This document shows, piece by piece, positions 1 to 8,766 of a stretch of DNA of 64,000 nt. The position numbers and the translations under genes are program-made. The stretch covers positions 62,001-126,000 of the forward strand of contig NZ_JAMOZL010000006.1 in NCBI RefSeq assembly GCF_023667495.1, read 5' to 3'. The DNA comes from Dyadobacter sp. MSC1_007. Its GTDB lineage: Bacteria; Bacteroidota; Bacteroidia; Cytophagales; Spirosomataceae. Under the pieces are notes generated by a model. It did no database searches. It was not told where the DNA came from and saw nothing but the letters and a program-made list of their open reading frames with translations. Position 1 is the first letter of the stretch. The number at the start of each line of letters is the position of its first letter.

Positions 1-582
1 AGCGTCAGTATATACCTTTCCGCTGCGCGTAAATTCAAGGATTTTGATGCCGTTGAGATAATGCTCCACTTTTTGACCTTTGGCGACGATCCGCAGGGTG
101 TTCCATTGTCCGGGTGCATTCACTTTCTTTTTGGATTCATCGGGTTGCATCACGTCGTAAAACGAGCCCGTGAGGTGGTTGGCCTTCTTGTTATCTTCGG
201 CGAGTTTATCGTCGAGAATCTGGTATTCAAATCCCAGGTTGCCGCCTTTTTCATATTTGGTAAAAAAGTATTTCAAGCCACTGTTGCCTTCCGGTTCCAG
301 ATTGAAATCGGCCATCAGGTCAAAGTCTGAAAATTCTTTTTCACTGACGATATCGCCCCCCTTACCACCTTTTTTCGCGGTTAATGTGCCGTCTTTGACT
401 TCCCACCCGGCCGGAACGGGTGTTCCTGCGGTTGTTTTCCAACCATTTGAAGTGGTGCCATCAAATAGCAGTACCCAGCCTTCTTTCTTTTCTTCCGGAG
501 TGAGTGTGTTCGCTTTTTGGGCGAAGGCGGCGGCCGGGACCAGCATCCAGGCCAGCAGTCCGCCTGCCAGCACACGTTTCAT
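1..582 (-). CDS. DUF1080 / 3-keto-disaccharide hydrolase-domain protein, C-terminus cut by window edge
   Basis: The reading frame runs leftward from an ATG at 582 and is still open at base 1, giving 194 residues. The N-terminus is a clear Sec signal peptide (MKRVLAGGLLAWML then AAAFAQ). The next part reads EGWVLLFDGTTSNGWK, the hallmark opening of the DUF1080 concanavalin-like fold, followed by WEVKDGTLTAKKGG and FEYQILDD, all typical of the family. Members hydrolyse 3-keto-glycosides or bind sugars in the periplasm. The gene follows SusD by only a few bases, so it probably encodes the enzyme of this uptake locus. An in-frame ATG at 600 overlaps the SusD stop (TAATG) and could be a coupled alternative start. 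I prefer 582 because it gives the cleaner signal peptide and has an A-rich upstream. The substrate is unknown. Confidence 0.85.
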   Translation of the reverse strand, partial: MKRVLAGGLLAWMLVPAAAFAQKANTLTPEEKKEGWVLLFDGTTSNGWKTTAGTPVPAGWEVKDGTLTAKKGGKGGDIVSEKEFSDFDLMADFNLEPEGNSGLKYFFTKYEKGGNLGFEYQILDDKLAEDNKKANHLTGSFYDVMQPDESKKKVNAPGQWNTLRIVAKGQKVEHYLNGIKILEFTRSGKVYTDA

Positions 583-599
583 TTTAATTTGTGTAAACA

Positions 600-2120
600 T
601 TAGTAACCTGGGTTTTGCCTGATTTTTTCGGGATTAGATTGGATCACCTGTAACGGGATCGGAAACAGAAGCATGTTATCGCTCCATGTTGTCGGATTAA
701 AGCCATTTTGCTCTTTTTGTTCCTGGCTCATTACGGCCTTCGCGCGTTCCGTGCGCACGAGGTCGAACCAGCGGTGGTTTTCGAATGCGAGTTCCACGCG
801 GCGCTCCTTTTCAATGGCGAGCAGGAAATCTGCGTCGGATGTGAAAGGGGCGTAATCGGGTAGTGCGCCTGCGCCCGCTCCGGCGCTGTTGCGTGCGCGT
901 TGCCGGATTTTATTCAGATAAAGAAGGGCTGTGGATTGCTGTTTGCCCTGTCGCACGAGTGCTTCGCTGTACAGCAGGTAAATGTCGGCCAGGCGCAATT
1001 CGATCCAGTTGTTATCATTGTCGGGGGCCACCGAAAACGACACGTCATAATATTTCCTGACATATTTTTCATTGATCTGCTTCCCGCCAGGGTCCGAAAC
1101 ATAGCCATCCGCCATCGAGATCGCCTTCCGCGGGTCACCCTTTTCATAGGCGGCGGACATGGAAGGAGTAGGGGCATTGAAACCCGATTTATCACCAACC
1201 GGAATTACTTCTTTATTGGAAAAACGAGGGGCGAAATCATTGCTCCAAGGGCTTCCGGTAATGATCGGAACGGGGCCTCCTTTTTTATACTGCACCTCAA
1301 AAAGCGATTCCGCATTGTTTTCATTCTTGACATCAAAAATCGATTTGTAATCCGGTACCAGCGAGTATAGCGGATTATTGATCACTTCCAGGGCTTTTGC
1401 TTCTGCCAATGCATAATGCGAAGCGCCTTTTTTGAGCGGGTAACCGGCCATGGTCATGTAAACTTTGGCCAGCATTGCTTTGGCACCGCCCATCGTTACG
1501 CGGCCTTTGTCTGCCGTTGCGTAACTGGCAGGGAGATTGTCTTCGGCAAATTTCAGATCTTCCACAATGAAATTGTAAATTTCCTCAGTTGACGTCCGGC
1601 CAAGGGTGTAAGCTTCCTGTACGGACAGTTGTTTATCCACTTTTGGAACATCGCCATAAACCCTTACCAACCAGAAATACACCAATGCGCGTAAAAAACG
1701 GGCTTCCGCTTTGTATTGCGATTTCACTTTCTCATCCCGGAACGTAACCGCGTCGATTTTGTCGAGGACGATATTGCTTCGAAGAATGGTCACGTAGCTG
1801 CGGTTCCAGAGATTGAGGATATTCTGATTGTCCGACAACAACACGTCGCCAAAATTATCAATAGACGTCATATCCTTTGAACTCCCCGGCACCCACGAAA
1901 ACGTGGTATTGTCGGAGCGGATTTCGCCGGTGTAAATGTAAAGCTGATTATAAAGGTCCCTTAATGACGAATACGGGGACATGACAGCCTGGTTCATATC
2001 CTGCTCGGTTTTGTAAAAATTACCGGCATTCATATCGGAAATGGGTTGCAGGTCGATAAAATCTTCCTTGCACGACAGTGACGAGGCGATTAGAAAGGTG
2101 GCTAAAATATATCTTTTCAT
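600..2120 (-). CDS. SusD/RagB-family outer-membrane nutrient-binding lipoprotein
   Basis: A 506-residue protein. It starts MKRYILATFLIASSLSC, a lipoprotein signal with the lipobox Cys at residue 17, so it is probably surface-anchored. Family features include the N-terminal segment after the Cys (DFIDLQPISD), helical TPR-like stretches (FLRALVYFWLVRVYGDVP), and the C-terminal RagB/SusD signature ADIYLLYSEALVRQGK, with LNKIRQRAR, ERRVELAFENHRWFDLVR and the terminal IRQNPGY. SusD proteins cap the SusC channel and capture glycans or other nutrients. It lies 24 bases downstream of the SusC gene in the same operon. The ligand cannot be deduced. Confidence 0.96.
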   Translation of the reverse strand: MKRYILATFLIASSLSCKEDFIDLQPISDMNAGNFYKTEQDMNQAVMSPYSSLRDLYNQLYIYTGEIRSDNTTFSWVPGSSKDMTSIDNFGDVLLSDNQNILNLWNRSYVTILRSNIVLDKIDAVTFRDEKVKSQYKAEARFLRALVYFWLVRVYGDVPKVDKQLSVQEAYTLGRTSTEEIYNFIVEDLKFAEDNLPASYATADKGRVTMGGAKAMLAKVYMTMAGYPLKKGASHYALAEAKALEVINNPLYSLVPDYKSIFDVKNENNAESLFEVQYKKGGPVPIITGSPWSNDFAPRFSNKEVIPVGDKSGFNAPTPSMSAAYEKGDPRKAISMADGYVSDPGGKQINEKYVRKYYDVSFSVAPDNDNNWIELRLADIYLLYSEALVRQGKQQSTALLYLNKIRQRARNSAGAGAGALPDYAPFTSDADFLLAIEKERRVELAFENHRWFDLVRTERAKAVMSQEQKEQNGFNPTTWSDNMLLFPIPLQVIQSNPEKIRQNPGY

Positions 2121-2144
2121 GGGAATGAATTTTAACGGGAATGA

Positions 2145-5100
2145 TCAGAATGTTACGTTCAGGCCTGCAATGACGGTTCTCGCTGCCGGGTAACCGAGGT
2201 AATCGCCTCCTCGTGATAGCCCGGTGCCCTCACTGCTGGTTTCGGGGTCGAAACCGGGGTATTTTGTGAAGGTGTACAGGTTTTGTCCGGTAACATACAA
2301 GCGCAGCGAGCGTACTTTGATGCGCTGCAACAGCTGGTTGTCGAAAGTATATGCAACCGAAACGTTGCGTACACGCAGAAACGAGCCGTTTTCTACCCAA
2401 TAACTGGAAGGCTCTTTCTGCAAGCCTTTCGGATCGCGGTTGGCACGCAGGATATCACCTGAACCGGGCTCTTCTTCGGAGCGCCAGCGGTCTTTCAGTT
2501 TGGCACGACCGTTGCGGTCACCATGGTAAATGCCGATCATCCGGTTAAAAAAGCTGAAAAGTTTGGCACCTTGCGAGCCGGTCAGCTGAATATTGAGATC
2601 GAAGCGTTTGTAAGAAAAATCATTTCCGAAACCATAAATAAACTTAGGCTGGTTGCTTCCCAAAAAGGTTTTGTCAGCAGCACTGATCTGGCCATCCTTG
2701 TTCACGTCCACATAGCGCGGATCACCCGGACGGTCGTTTACCAAATGCGGCGCAGCGTCCAGTTCGGCCTGATTTTTAAATACCCCATCATATTGATATC
2801 CAAAATAAGAAGCAATAGGCTGGCCGACAGTGGTAATGAATGTATTGTTTGCATTTGCAGCACCTGCGTAAATCGGACGTGAATCCGGCCCAAGGGCAAG
2901 CACCTTGTTACGGTTGAACGAAATATTGAAATCGGACGACCATTTGAATGCATTCGTCGTATTACGGGTCCGCACGAGGAATTCCATACCCTTGTTTTGC
3001 ACTTTGCCAATGTTCTGCAACTGGCTGGCATAGCCGCTGATGGTGGGGACGGGAACGTCCAGGAGCAAATCCACCGACTTACTGTTGTAAAAATCAGCTT
3101 CCAGGCGGATACGGTCGCGCAGCAAGCCTATTTCAAGACCCAGGTTCCATTGCATCGTTTTCTCCCAGCCCAGGTAAGGGTTTGGATAATTCAATGGGTT
3201 CACGGCATTCACCAAGGTGTTGTTCAAAGGATAATAGTTGATCCCTGTCCGGGCAATAGCGTCGTAATTGCCGATTTTGTTGTTACCCACCAGTCCCCAG
3301 CTACCACGGATTTTGAGGTCACTCACCTGGCTTACGTTCTGCATAAAAGGCTCGCTGCTCACACGCCAGCCGGCCGATACAGACGGAAACGTTCCCCATT
3401 TGTTCTCCGACCCGAAGCGTGACGAACCGTCGCGGCGGATGCTGGCCGAAAACAGGTATTTATCATCATAGGAATAGGTCAGCCTGCTGAGGTAGGAGAT
3501 CAGCGAATTGCGGTATTCGGTACTTGTTCCGCCTACGATCTGGCCCGCGCTCAATGTGCGGACGGCGTCGTTCGGGAAGTTCTGGGCACGCAACTGGTTG
3601 TATTCGCCGAACGATTTTTGAGCAGTGTAACCCGCCAGCAGGCTGAAACTGTGCTTTTGGGCAATGGTTTTGGAGTAGGTCAACGTGTGCTCGTTCAGCC
3701 AGTTACCACCCAGCCAGGTTTCGCTGCGGGCGTTGGCAATGCGTGGTGCGCGGGAGCCATCAGTATCCACGAAAGAAGGCTGATAGTATTTCAGACGCTT
3801 GTTTTCCAGCGTTCCGTTGAGACTGATCCGGTATTTCAGGCCTTCGACGATCTCATATTCAGCATAGGCCGAAGCGATGACCGCGTTCTTTTTGGTAAAG
3901 TTCGTCACATTCTCTGCAATGCTCACCGGGTTGGCTACATCCCCGGCCCAGATCTCGGGGTTCCTTACCTGCGAGCCATAAGTGCCGTCGGCATTGCGCA
4001 ATGGGTAAATAGGAGGTAAATACAATGCATATGCCAACGGGCTGTCCTTACCATTCGCGAGATCATTGTTTTCAGCATAATAGGAGCTTACCGCGACGCC
4101 CACTTCGAGCTTTTTAGTGACATTCGCGGTCAGGTTTGTCCTGAGATTATATCTTTTAAAATCAGTATTGATCAGGATTCCCTGCTGGTTGGTATAACTT
4201 CCAGAAACAGCATACCTTACCTTTTCCGAACCTCCGTTGACAGAAAGCTCATGTTTCTGGGTCGACGCAGTGCGGAATATTTCGTCCTGCCAGTTGATAT
4301 CCGGGAACTTGGAAGGATCATTGAAGCTTTCGGGAATAATGTAAAAATTGGAATTGGTGTATTTCGACCGCATTTCGTTGCTGTCGTGGATGGTATGCGG
4401 CGGGTCGCCGGCCATCGGTGTGCGGTCGAGCCAGGCTTGGTTATGGCCGTCCTTGAAGAATTCGATGTATTCTTTCGTATTCATCATGTCGATCTTGCGG
4501 GCGACCTGCTGCATACCAAAGAAAGTGTTAAATGAAACGACAGGTGCGCCTGCGGTTCCTTTTTTGGTTGTGATGATCACCACGCCATTCGCTCCCCTGG
4601 ACCCATAGATCGCTGTCGATGAAGCATCTTTCAAAACCTGAATGCTTTCGATGTCGGAGCTGTTGACGAGCGAAAACGCGCTGCTGTCGATCGGGTAGCC
4701 GTCGATGACGTAAAGCGGTGAACTGCTGGCCGAAATGGAACCGGTTCCCCGGATCCTGATGCTGAGGCCTTCGCCGCCCGGTGCGCCGTTGGTTTGCTGA
4801 ACCTGCACACCGGCCATCTGGCCCACCAATGCTTCTCCGTACGAAACCGATGCTTTGCCTTTCAGTTTATCGGGTGAAATAGTGGCCACCGCGCCGGTGA
4901 GGTCAGCTTTTTTCAATGAACCATAACCCACCACGACGATCTCGTTCAGCGATTTGCTATCCACTTTCATGGAAACATCAACCATACTTTGATTGCCCGC
5001 AGTGATTTCCTGAGATACGTACCCGACGAAAGAGAAAACCAATATGGATTCCGCCCCGGATATGTTGATCGTGAATTTGCCGTCGGTGTCGGTTACCGTA

Positions 5101-5579
5101 CCGCGCTGCGTGCCTTTCTCAACCACACTCACGCCCGGCAGTCCGCCGCCGGTTTCATCGGTAACGCGCCCCGTTATCTGCTGTTCCTGCTTTGGGGGCG
5201 CTTCCGGCCCCGGTCCGTTTCCCGGTTGCAGCAGTATCTGTCCGCCTACGAGCCGGTAGGAGATATTATGTGGCCGCAAGACCAGATCCAGCACTTCCGA
5301 CAGCTTTTTGTCTGTTGCCGAAATGCTTACTTTCCGGTCGGCCTGGATGGTGTTGGAGCTATAAACAAAGCGGACCTGTGCAATCTGCTCTATTTTGTTC
5401 AAAACCTTCCGGATTTCCATATTGTCGGCCTTCACCGAAACCGAATGGTCGAGCAGGTCTTGCGTACGCACTTCCCGCGCGAACCCGAGCGAAATGCCCA
5501 CGCCGATCAACAGTGAATGTAGTATAGTTATCCTCATAATCAATCTCAGCAGAGGATGAAGAAGTATCGGTTTTTTCAT
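2145..5579 (-). CDS. SusC/RagA TonB-dependent transporter with N-terminal STN signalling domain
   Basis: An 1144-residue outer-membrane beta-barrel transporter. After a hydrophobic signal segment (about residues 10-35) comes an STN domain (about 45-120, with VSVKADNMEIRKVLNKIEQ and FVYSSNTIQ). A carboxypeptidase-regulatory-like domain follows (ITGRVTDETGGGLPGVSVV, about 135-215), then the SusC linker NEIVVVGYGSLKKADLTGAV, the plug (IRIRGTGSISASSSPLYVID, ASSTAIYGSRGANGVVIITT) and a long barrel ending in NVTF. An STN domain marks transducers that signal through FecR to an ECF sigma factor. Both partners lie just upstream (5845-7531), so substrate binding probably induces the operon. The partner SusD follows directly. 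Confidence 0.96.
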   Translation of the reverse strand: MKKPILLHPLLRLIMRITILHSLLIGVGISLGFAREVRTQDLLDHSVSVKADNMEIRKVLNKIEQIAQVRFVYSSNTIQADRKVSISATDKKLSEVLDLVLRPHNISYRLVGGQILLQPGNGPGPEAPPKQEQQITGRVTDETGGGLPGVSVVEKGTQRGTVTDTDGKFTINISGAESILVFSFVGYVSQEITAGNQSMVDVSMKVDSKSLNEIVVVGYGSLKKADLTGAVATISPDKLKGKASVSYGEALVGQMAGVQVQQTNGAPGGEGLSIRIRGTGSISASSSPLYVIDGYPIDSSAFSLVNSSDIESIQVLKDASSTAIYGSRGANGVVIITTKKGTAGAPVVSFNTFFGMQQVARKIDMMNTKEYIEFFKDGHNQAWLDRTPMAGDPPHTIHDSNEMRSKYTNSNFYIIPESFNDPSKFPDINWQDEIFRTASTQKHELSVNGGSEKVRYAVSGSYTNQQGILINTDFKRYNLRTNLTANVTKKLEVGVAVSSYYAENNDLANGKDSPLAYALYLPPIYPLRNADGTYGSQVRNPEIWAGDVANPVSIAENVTNFTKKNAVIASAYAEYEIVEGLKYRISLNGTLENKRLKYYQPSFVDTDGSRAPRIANARSETWLGGNWLNEHTLTYSKTIAQKHSFSLLAGYTAQKSFGEYNQLRAQNFPNDAVRTLSAGQIVGGTSTEYRNSLISYLSRLTYSYDDKYLFSASIRRDGSSRFGSENKWGTFPSVSAGWRVSSEPFMQNVSQVSDLKIRGSWGLVGNNKIGNYDAIARTGINYYPLNNTLVNAVNPLNYPNPYLGWEKTMQWNLGLEIGLLRDRIRLEADFYNSKSVDLLLDVPVPTISGYASQLQNIGKVQNKGMEFLVRTRNTTNAFKWSSDFNISFNRNKVLALGPDSRPIYAGAANANNTFITTVGQPIASYFGYQYDGVFKNQAELDAAPHLVNDRPGDPRYVDVNKDGQISAADKTFLGSNQPKFIYGFGNDFSYKRFDLNIQLTGSQGAKLFSFFNRMIGIYHGDRNGRAKLKDRWRSEEEPGSGDILRANRDPKGLQKEPSSYWVENGSFLRVRNVSVAYTFDNQLLQRIKVRSLRLYVTGQNLYTFTKYPGFDPETSSEGTGLSRGGDYLGYPAARTVIAGLNVTF

Positions 5580-5680
5580 TAATTTTGGGCGTTTTGTTAA
5601 GTTTTCAGGAAAAATTTGACAAACTCCTCTCGTTCATCTTCGCAGATGAGGGCCTGGCCAGGTTCAGAAAGGGAAAACAC

Positions 5681-5721
5681 AAAGAGTCGAAGGTGGTCGC
5701 AACACGTTCGGCTCTTTTTTT
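5681..5721. other. Hairpin in the FecR-SusC spacer (terminator- or attenuator-like)
   Basis: Bases 5681-5691 pair with 5707-5717 (11 pairs, one of them G-T) around a 15-base loop. On the plus strand the stem runs into seven T residues, but no plus-strand gene ends here. On the minus strand, the direction of FecR to SusC transcription, the same stem is followed only by a weak T-rich run. It could attenuate readthrough from fecR into susC or serve as a processing site. Confidence 0.45.
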
Positions 5722-5764
5722 GTGCATTCTGCTACATCAAGGTTTCGGTTTTAGTATTCAAAAA

Positions 5765-5796
5765 TTTAAGGGTTTAGGAAATAGTTAAAGGTTTAG
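5765..5796 (-). repeat. Two imperfect 14-base direct repeats upstream of susC
   Basis: Bases 5765-5778 and 5783-5796 share the core GGTTTAGG with two mismatches over 14 bases, spaced 18 bases start to start. They lie about 190-220 bases before the SusC start codon, between fecR and susC. Their position would suit a regulatory site, for example one acting with the cognate ECF sigma factor, but no known motif was matched. Confidence 0.35.
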
Positions 5797-5844
5797 GGGT
5801 GATAGTAAAGCGTTTGTGTAAGGGGTGGAGTAGGAATAGTAATG

Positions 5845-6858
5845 TTATGGACAGCCTTTGCCATTCAGATATACTTTTGTTCCATGAACTTCATAGCTCG
5901 CATTCAAAGCGGCGCTGATCAGGTCCAGTTGAGTGAACATGGGTTCTTTGTTGATATCGGCTGTAAAAAGGCAGTTTTTCAAAGCTTTATTTTCCAGTAC
6001 AACCTCGATACCGTATGCTTTTTCGAGCATTTTGGTGACCTGCGGCAGACGGGCGTCATCGAATACGAATGCATTTTTGTAGGCGGCCTGAGCAACCGGC
6101 TGGTCGACCAGCATCGCGATGAATGTCTTGTTATCGGGCGTATATTTCACCTTCTGGTTACGGCTCAGCACTACGCCGCTCATAATATCGCCGGATTCGG
6201 CTTCTTTTTCTTTATCCTTTTGAAAAACAGATACTTTACCTGTCACAACTGACACTTCCACTGCATTTCCGGCCGCTGGCTGGTCTATCCAGAAGCTCGT
6301 GCCGAGGACCTTGGTCGTGATCTCGCCAGTATGGACGAGAAACGGCTTCCGCTCGTCCCGAACTACCTCGAAGAATGCCTTTCCTTGCAGTAATATCTCT
6401 CTTTTATCAGACTGAAATTCCGCTGGATATTCGATGCTGCTTTGCGGTTGAATGGTCACTTGGGTGCCGTCTGGCAACTTCACAAGCATTGGCGTTGCGG
6501 AGGTGTTCATCTGGCTTATCAGCTTCCCTGAAACTCCCGCAATATGCGTACCGTTCTTGCCGGACAAATGCATCATCTGGTATCCAGCCCAGGCCGCCAG
6601 TACAAGAATGGCCGCTGCCGCCCAGCGCCAGTTGAAGAGCCAATATTTATTATCGGCCTCAGGTACGGAAACAAGCCTGGTTTTTGACTGTATGGCATGC
6701 CAAAGGCGTTCTTCCTTTTCGGCTATGTCCGATTGAGGAGCGTTTAATGTGTCATCGTCAATCAATGCAAACCATTGGTTCACCAGCCTTTCTTCCCGTT
6801 CGGTGCATTCCCCGCTGCGGTACCGGCTTAACAATTGATGAAAATGGTGTTTGTTCAT
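5845..6858 (-). CDS. FecR-family anti-sigma factor / signal transducer
   Basis: A 337-residue protein from the ATG at 6858, which is 14 codons inside the longest frame. The extra N-terminus looks unlike a FecR start, whereas MNKHHFHQLLSRYRSGECTE does. Residues 1-70 form the cytoplasmic anti-sigma part and about 77-95 one transmembrane helix (AAAAILVLAAWAGY). The periplasmic FecR domain follows, with VKLPDGTQVTIQPQSSIEYP and FFEVVRDERKPFLVHTGEI. The C-terminal domain (about 260-337) resembles the STN-like domain that meets the TonB-dependent transducer. It is encoded between the ECF sigma factor and the STN-containing SusC, the canonical order for cell-surface signalling. It should hold the sigma factor inactive until SusC signals. 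Confidence 0.95.
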   Translation of the reverse strand: MNKHHFHQLLSRYRSGECTEREERLVNQWFALIDDDTLNAPQSDIAEKEERLWHAIQSKTRLVSVPEADNKYWLFNWRWAAAAILVLAAWAGYQMMHLSGKNGTHIAGVSGKLISQMNTSATPMLVKLPDGTQVTIQPQSSIEYPAEFQSDKREILLQGKAFFEVVRDERKPFLVHTGEITTKVLGTSFWIDQPAAGNAVEVSVVTGKVSVFQKDKEKEAESGDIMSGVVLSRNQKVKYTPDNKTFIAMLVDQPVAQAAYKNAFVFDDARLPQVTKMLEKAYGIEVVLENKALKNCLFTADINKEPMFTQLDLISAALNASYEVHGTKVYLNGKGCP

Positions 6859-6967
6859 AATGCAAGAATGATTTGGATAGAAGACTGAAAAAGCGGCCAT
6901 GACCGCAAATGCAAAAATAAATTATTCGAATAATTATATCTATTGACAGATTAAAGAGGAATATTCT

Positions 6968-7531
6968 TTAAAATTTACCAGCGCTAAGTAGTGTAAGAAA
7001 AAGGACGATGAAGTCTTTAAGAAGCATTTTCAGGGTGCGCAGTGCCTGGGTAATGTGGTATTCGACGGTCCGTTCGGGAAGATTCAGCTCTGAGGATATT
7101 TGCCTGACGGTGTTGCCTTCGAACCGGTTAAGCACGAAAATTTTCCTCGTTTTTTCAGGAAGGCGCTCCACGGCGCTTTGCATTGCGGTTTCCAATTCGT
7201 CAAGAAATAGCGGATAATCCGGCGCTGTGGGCGAATCCACGGTGTCGAGTTCGGCGAATACCTTATTCTTGAAATGATCGATCACGCGGTTGCGCACGGC
7301 GGTGAACAGATAGCTTTGCAGGTTTTTGACGTGCATCGAATCCCTTTTCTCCCAAACCGTAACAAAAAGGTCCTGGACAATTTCCTCTGCCACATCGGTA
7401 TCGCGTGTTTTGCTCCATGCGAAATCGTACAGCCGTTTCCAGTATCGACGGTATATTTCCTCAAATGCGGCAGTATCGTGACTTCCAAGCCGGTCTAAAA
7501 GTTGTGAATCGTCCGGAAGTAGCGGGTTCAT
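6968..7531 (-). CDS. ECF RNA polymerase sigma-70 factor (Bacteroidetes FecI-like)
   Basis: A 187-residue protein. Region 2 is evident in FEEIYRRYWKRLYDFAW, AEEIVQDLFVTVWEKR and LQSYLFTAVRNRVIDHFK. Region 4 is evident in LPEKTRKIFVLNRFEGNT and the helix-turn-helix ISSELNLPERTVEYHITQAL. The length and two-region architecture are those of ECF sigma factors. It lies 109 bases upstream of fecR and reads the same way, so the pair likely controls the SusC/SusD/DUF1080 genes downstream. The C-terminal tail (FIVLFLTLLSAGKF) is unusually hydrophobic, a feature often seen in Bacteroidetes ECF factors. Confidence 0.95.
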   Translation of the reverse strand: MNPLLPDDSQLLDRLGSHDTAAFEEIYRRYWKRLYDFAWSKTRDTDVAEEIVQDLFVTVWEKRDSMHVKNLQSYLFTAVRNRVIDHFKNKVFAELDTVDSPTAPDYPLFLDELETAMQSAVERLPEKTRKIFVLNRFEGNTVRQISSELNLPERTVEYHITQALRTLKMLLKDFIVLFLTLLSAGKF

Positions 7532-7701
7532 TGAAAATTGAAAATGTTAAAAACTAATAAGCGGCTTTCGGAAAATTCATACTTAATGCAACGGTGAATG
7601 CGGGGTGGGACGGTATTTGTATCGTCATGACTGGATATGGGTATTTTAAAAATTTACAGAAATATTTGTATTATCCCAAAATCAAAAAGCTAAATGCATT
7701 T

Positions 7702-8556
7702 ATGAAAATTAAACATTTGACGCTCCTCGCAGCATTGGCCTTTGGCGCGCCGGCCCTGGCACAGAAAGGTAAGCCGCTTTTTCCAGGCCAGCCAGGAATG
7801 GTATCTTACACATTCAGGTCGAGCCTTTCCAAGGATGCAGCCGCTACGCTGGATACTATTAAGAGCCTTAATATCAAGGATATGGAATTTTCCAGCCTGT
7901 TTGGTAAAACTGCGGCGGAGCTTCGCAAACTGCTGGATGAACGCGGCATCAAATGTTCATCATTCGGGGTAGGCTATGCCGATGCGCTGAACAAAACCCA
8001 GGAAGTAGGGCAGAACGCTAAAACCTTGGGCGCGAGTTTCGTACGTGTAGCCTGGGTGCCTCACAAAGGGCCGTTTACATTGGAAATGGCCGAGCAGACC
8101 GTGGCCGACTTTAATAAAATTGGTAAGCAATTGAAAGATGAATTTGGATTGACTTTCTGTTATCATAATCATGGTTATGAATTTGAAAAACACGGCGACG
8201 GCACGCTGATGGATTATATTATCCAGAAAACGGACCCGAAATATGTCAGCTTCGAGCTCGATATGCTCTGGACATTTTTCCCCGGCGCCGATCCCGCCGC
8301 ACTCATCAGCAAGTACCCCGACCGTTTCAAGCTGATGCATATGAAAGATTTGAAAAAGGGCATAACGGGCAATATGTCGGGCAACACGCCGGTCGAAAAC
8401 GACGTAGCACTGGGAACAGGCCAGATCGACATTCCTGCTGTGCTGAAAGCTGCACGCAAGTCGGGTATTGAGCACTTTTACATTGAAGATGAAAGTCCCA
8501 GTTATGCGAAACAGGTGCCGCAGTCTATCGCATATCTTAAGAGCCTGAAATATTGA
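7702..8556 (+). CDS. Exported sugar phosphate isomerase/epimerase-like TIM-barrel protein
   Basis: A 284-residue protein from the ATG at 7702. The longer frame from 7594 adds 36 residues ahead of an obvious signal peptide (MKIKHLTLLAALAFGAPALAQ), so 7702 is preferred. The body is a xylose-isomerase-like (AP endonuclease 2) barrel. Metal or catalytic segments are visible as CYHNHGYEFEKHGDG, SFELDMLWTF, KLMHMKDLKKG and FYIEDESPS. Exported members occur next to DUF1080 enzymes in Bacteroidota and may act on 3-keto sugars or related intermediates in the periplasm. It diverges from the sigma-factor operon that ends with a DUF1080 gene, which fits such a joint role. The exact reaction is unknown. 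Confidence 0.88.
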   Translation: MKIKHLTLLAALAFGAPALAQKGKPLFPGQPGMVSYTFRSSLSKDAAATLDTIKSLNIKDMEFSSLFGKTAAELRKLLDERGIKCSSFGVGYADALNKTQEVGQNAKTLGASFVRVAWVPHKGPFTLEMAEQTVADFNKIGKQLKDEFGLTFCYHNHGYEFEKHGDGTLMDYIIQKTDPKYVSFELDMLWTFFPGADPAALISKYPDRFKLMHMKDLKKGITGNMSGNTPVENDVALGTGQIDIPAVLKAARKSGIEHFYIEDESPSYAKQVPQSIAYLKSLKY

Positions 8557-8586
8557 TTAATTAAGTTACCAACGTTTATAACTATA

Positions 8587-8628
8587 CGCATACACATTTT
8601 CCTATGGAAAATGTGTATGCGTTTTTTT
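8587..8628 (+). terminator. Strong intrinsic terminator after the TIM-barrel gene
   Basis: A perfect 16-base-pair stem (8587-8602 with 8606-8621) closes a 3-base loop and is followed by seven T residues (8622-8628). It isolates the upstream gene from the injection-system operon that begins about 140 bases later. Confidence 0.95.
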
Positions 8629-8682
8629 ATCAGTAAGATGTTTTTGAGATGGTAATTACCGATAAATAAGTGAAACTTGCTT

Positions 8683-8716
8683 TTTGACAAATCACTCAAA
8701 AATATTTCTACATTTG
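8683..8716 (+). promoter_or_regulatory. Candidate Bacteroidetes-type promoter for the injection-system operon
   Basis: TACATTTG at 8709-8716 is an exact match to the Bacteroidetes -7 box TAnnTTTG. A TTTG at 8683-8686 lies 22 bases upstream of it as a possible -33 box. Transcription would start near 8723-8726, 40-odd bases before the ATG at 8767. It sits immediately after the terminator at 8587-8628. No comparable signal was noticed inside the operon, so it may drive the whole cluster. Confidence 0.6.
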
Positions 8717-8766
8717 AAACAGGTAATCAACTCCACATCTTAAATACACGATCAGCGTGTCAGGCT

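Noticed and set aside
8677..8766. N-terminal extension of the cap gene from a TTG at 8677
   Set aside because: It contains a good -7 promoter box and does not resemble DUF4255 N-termini.
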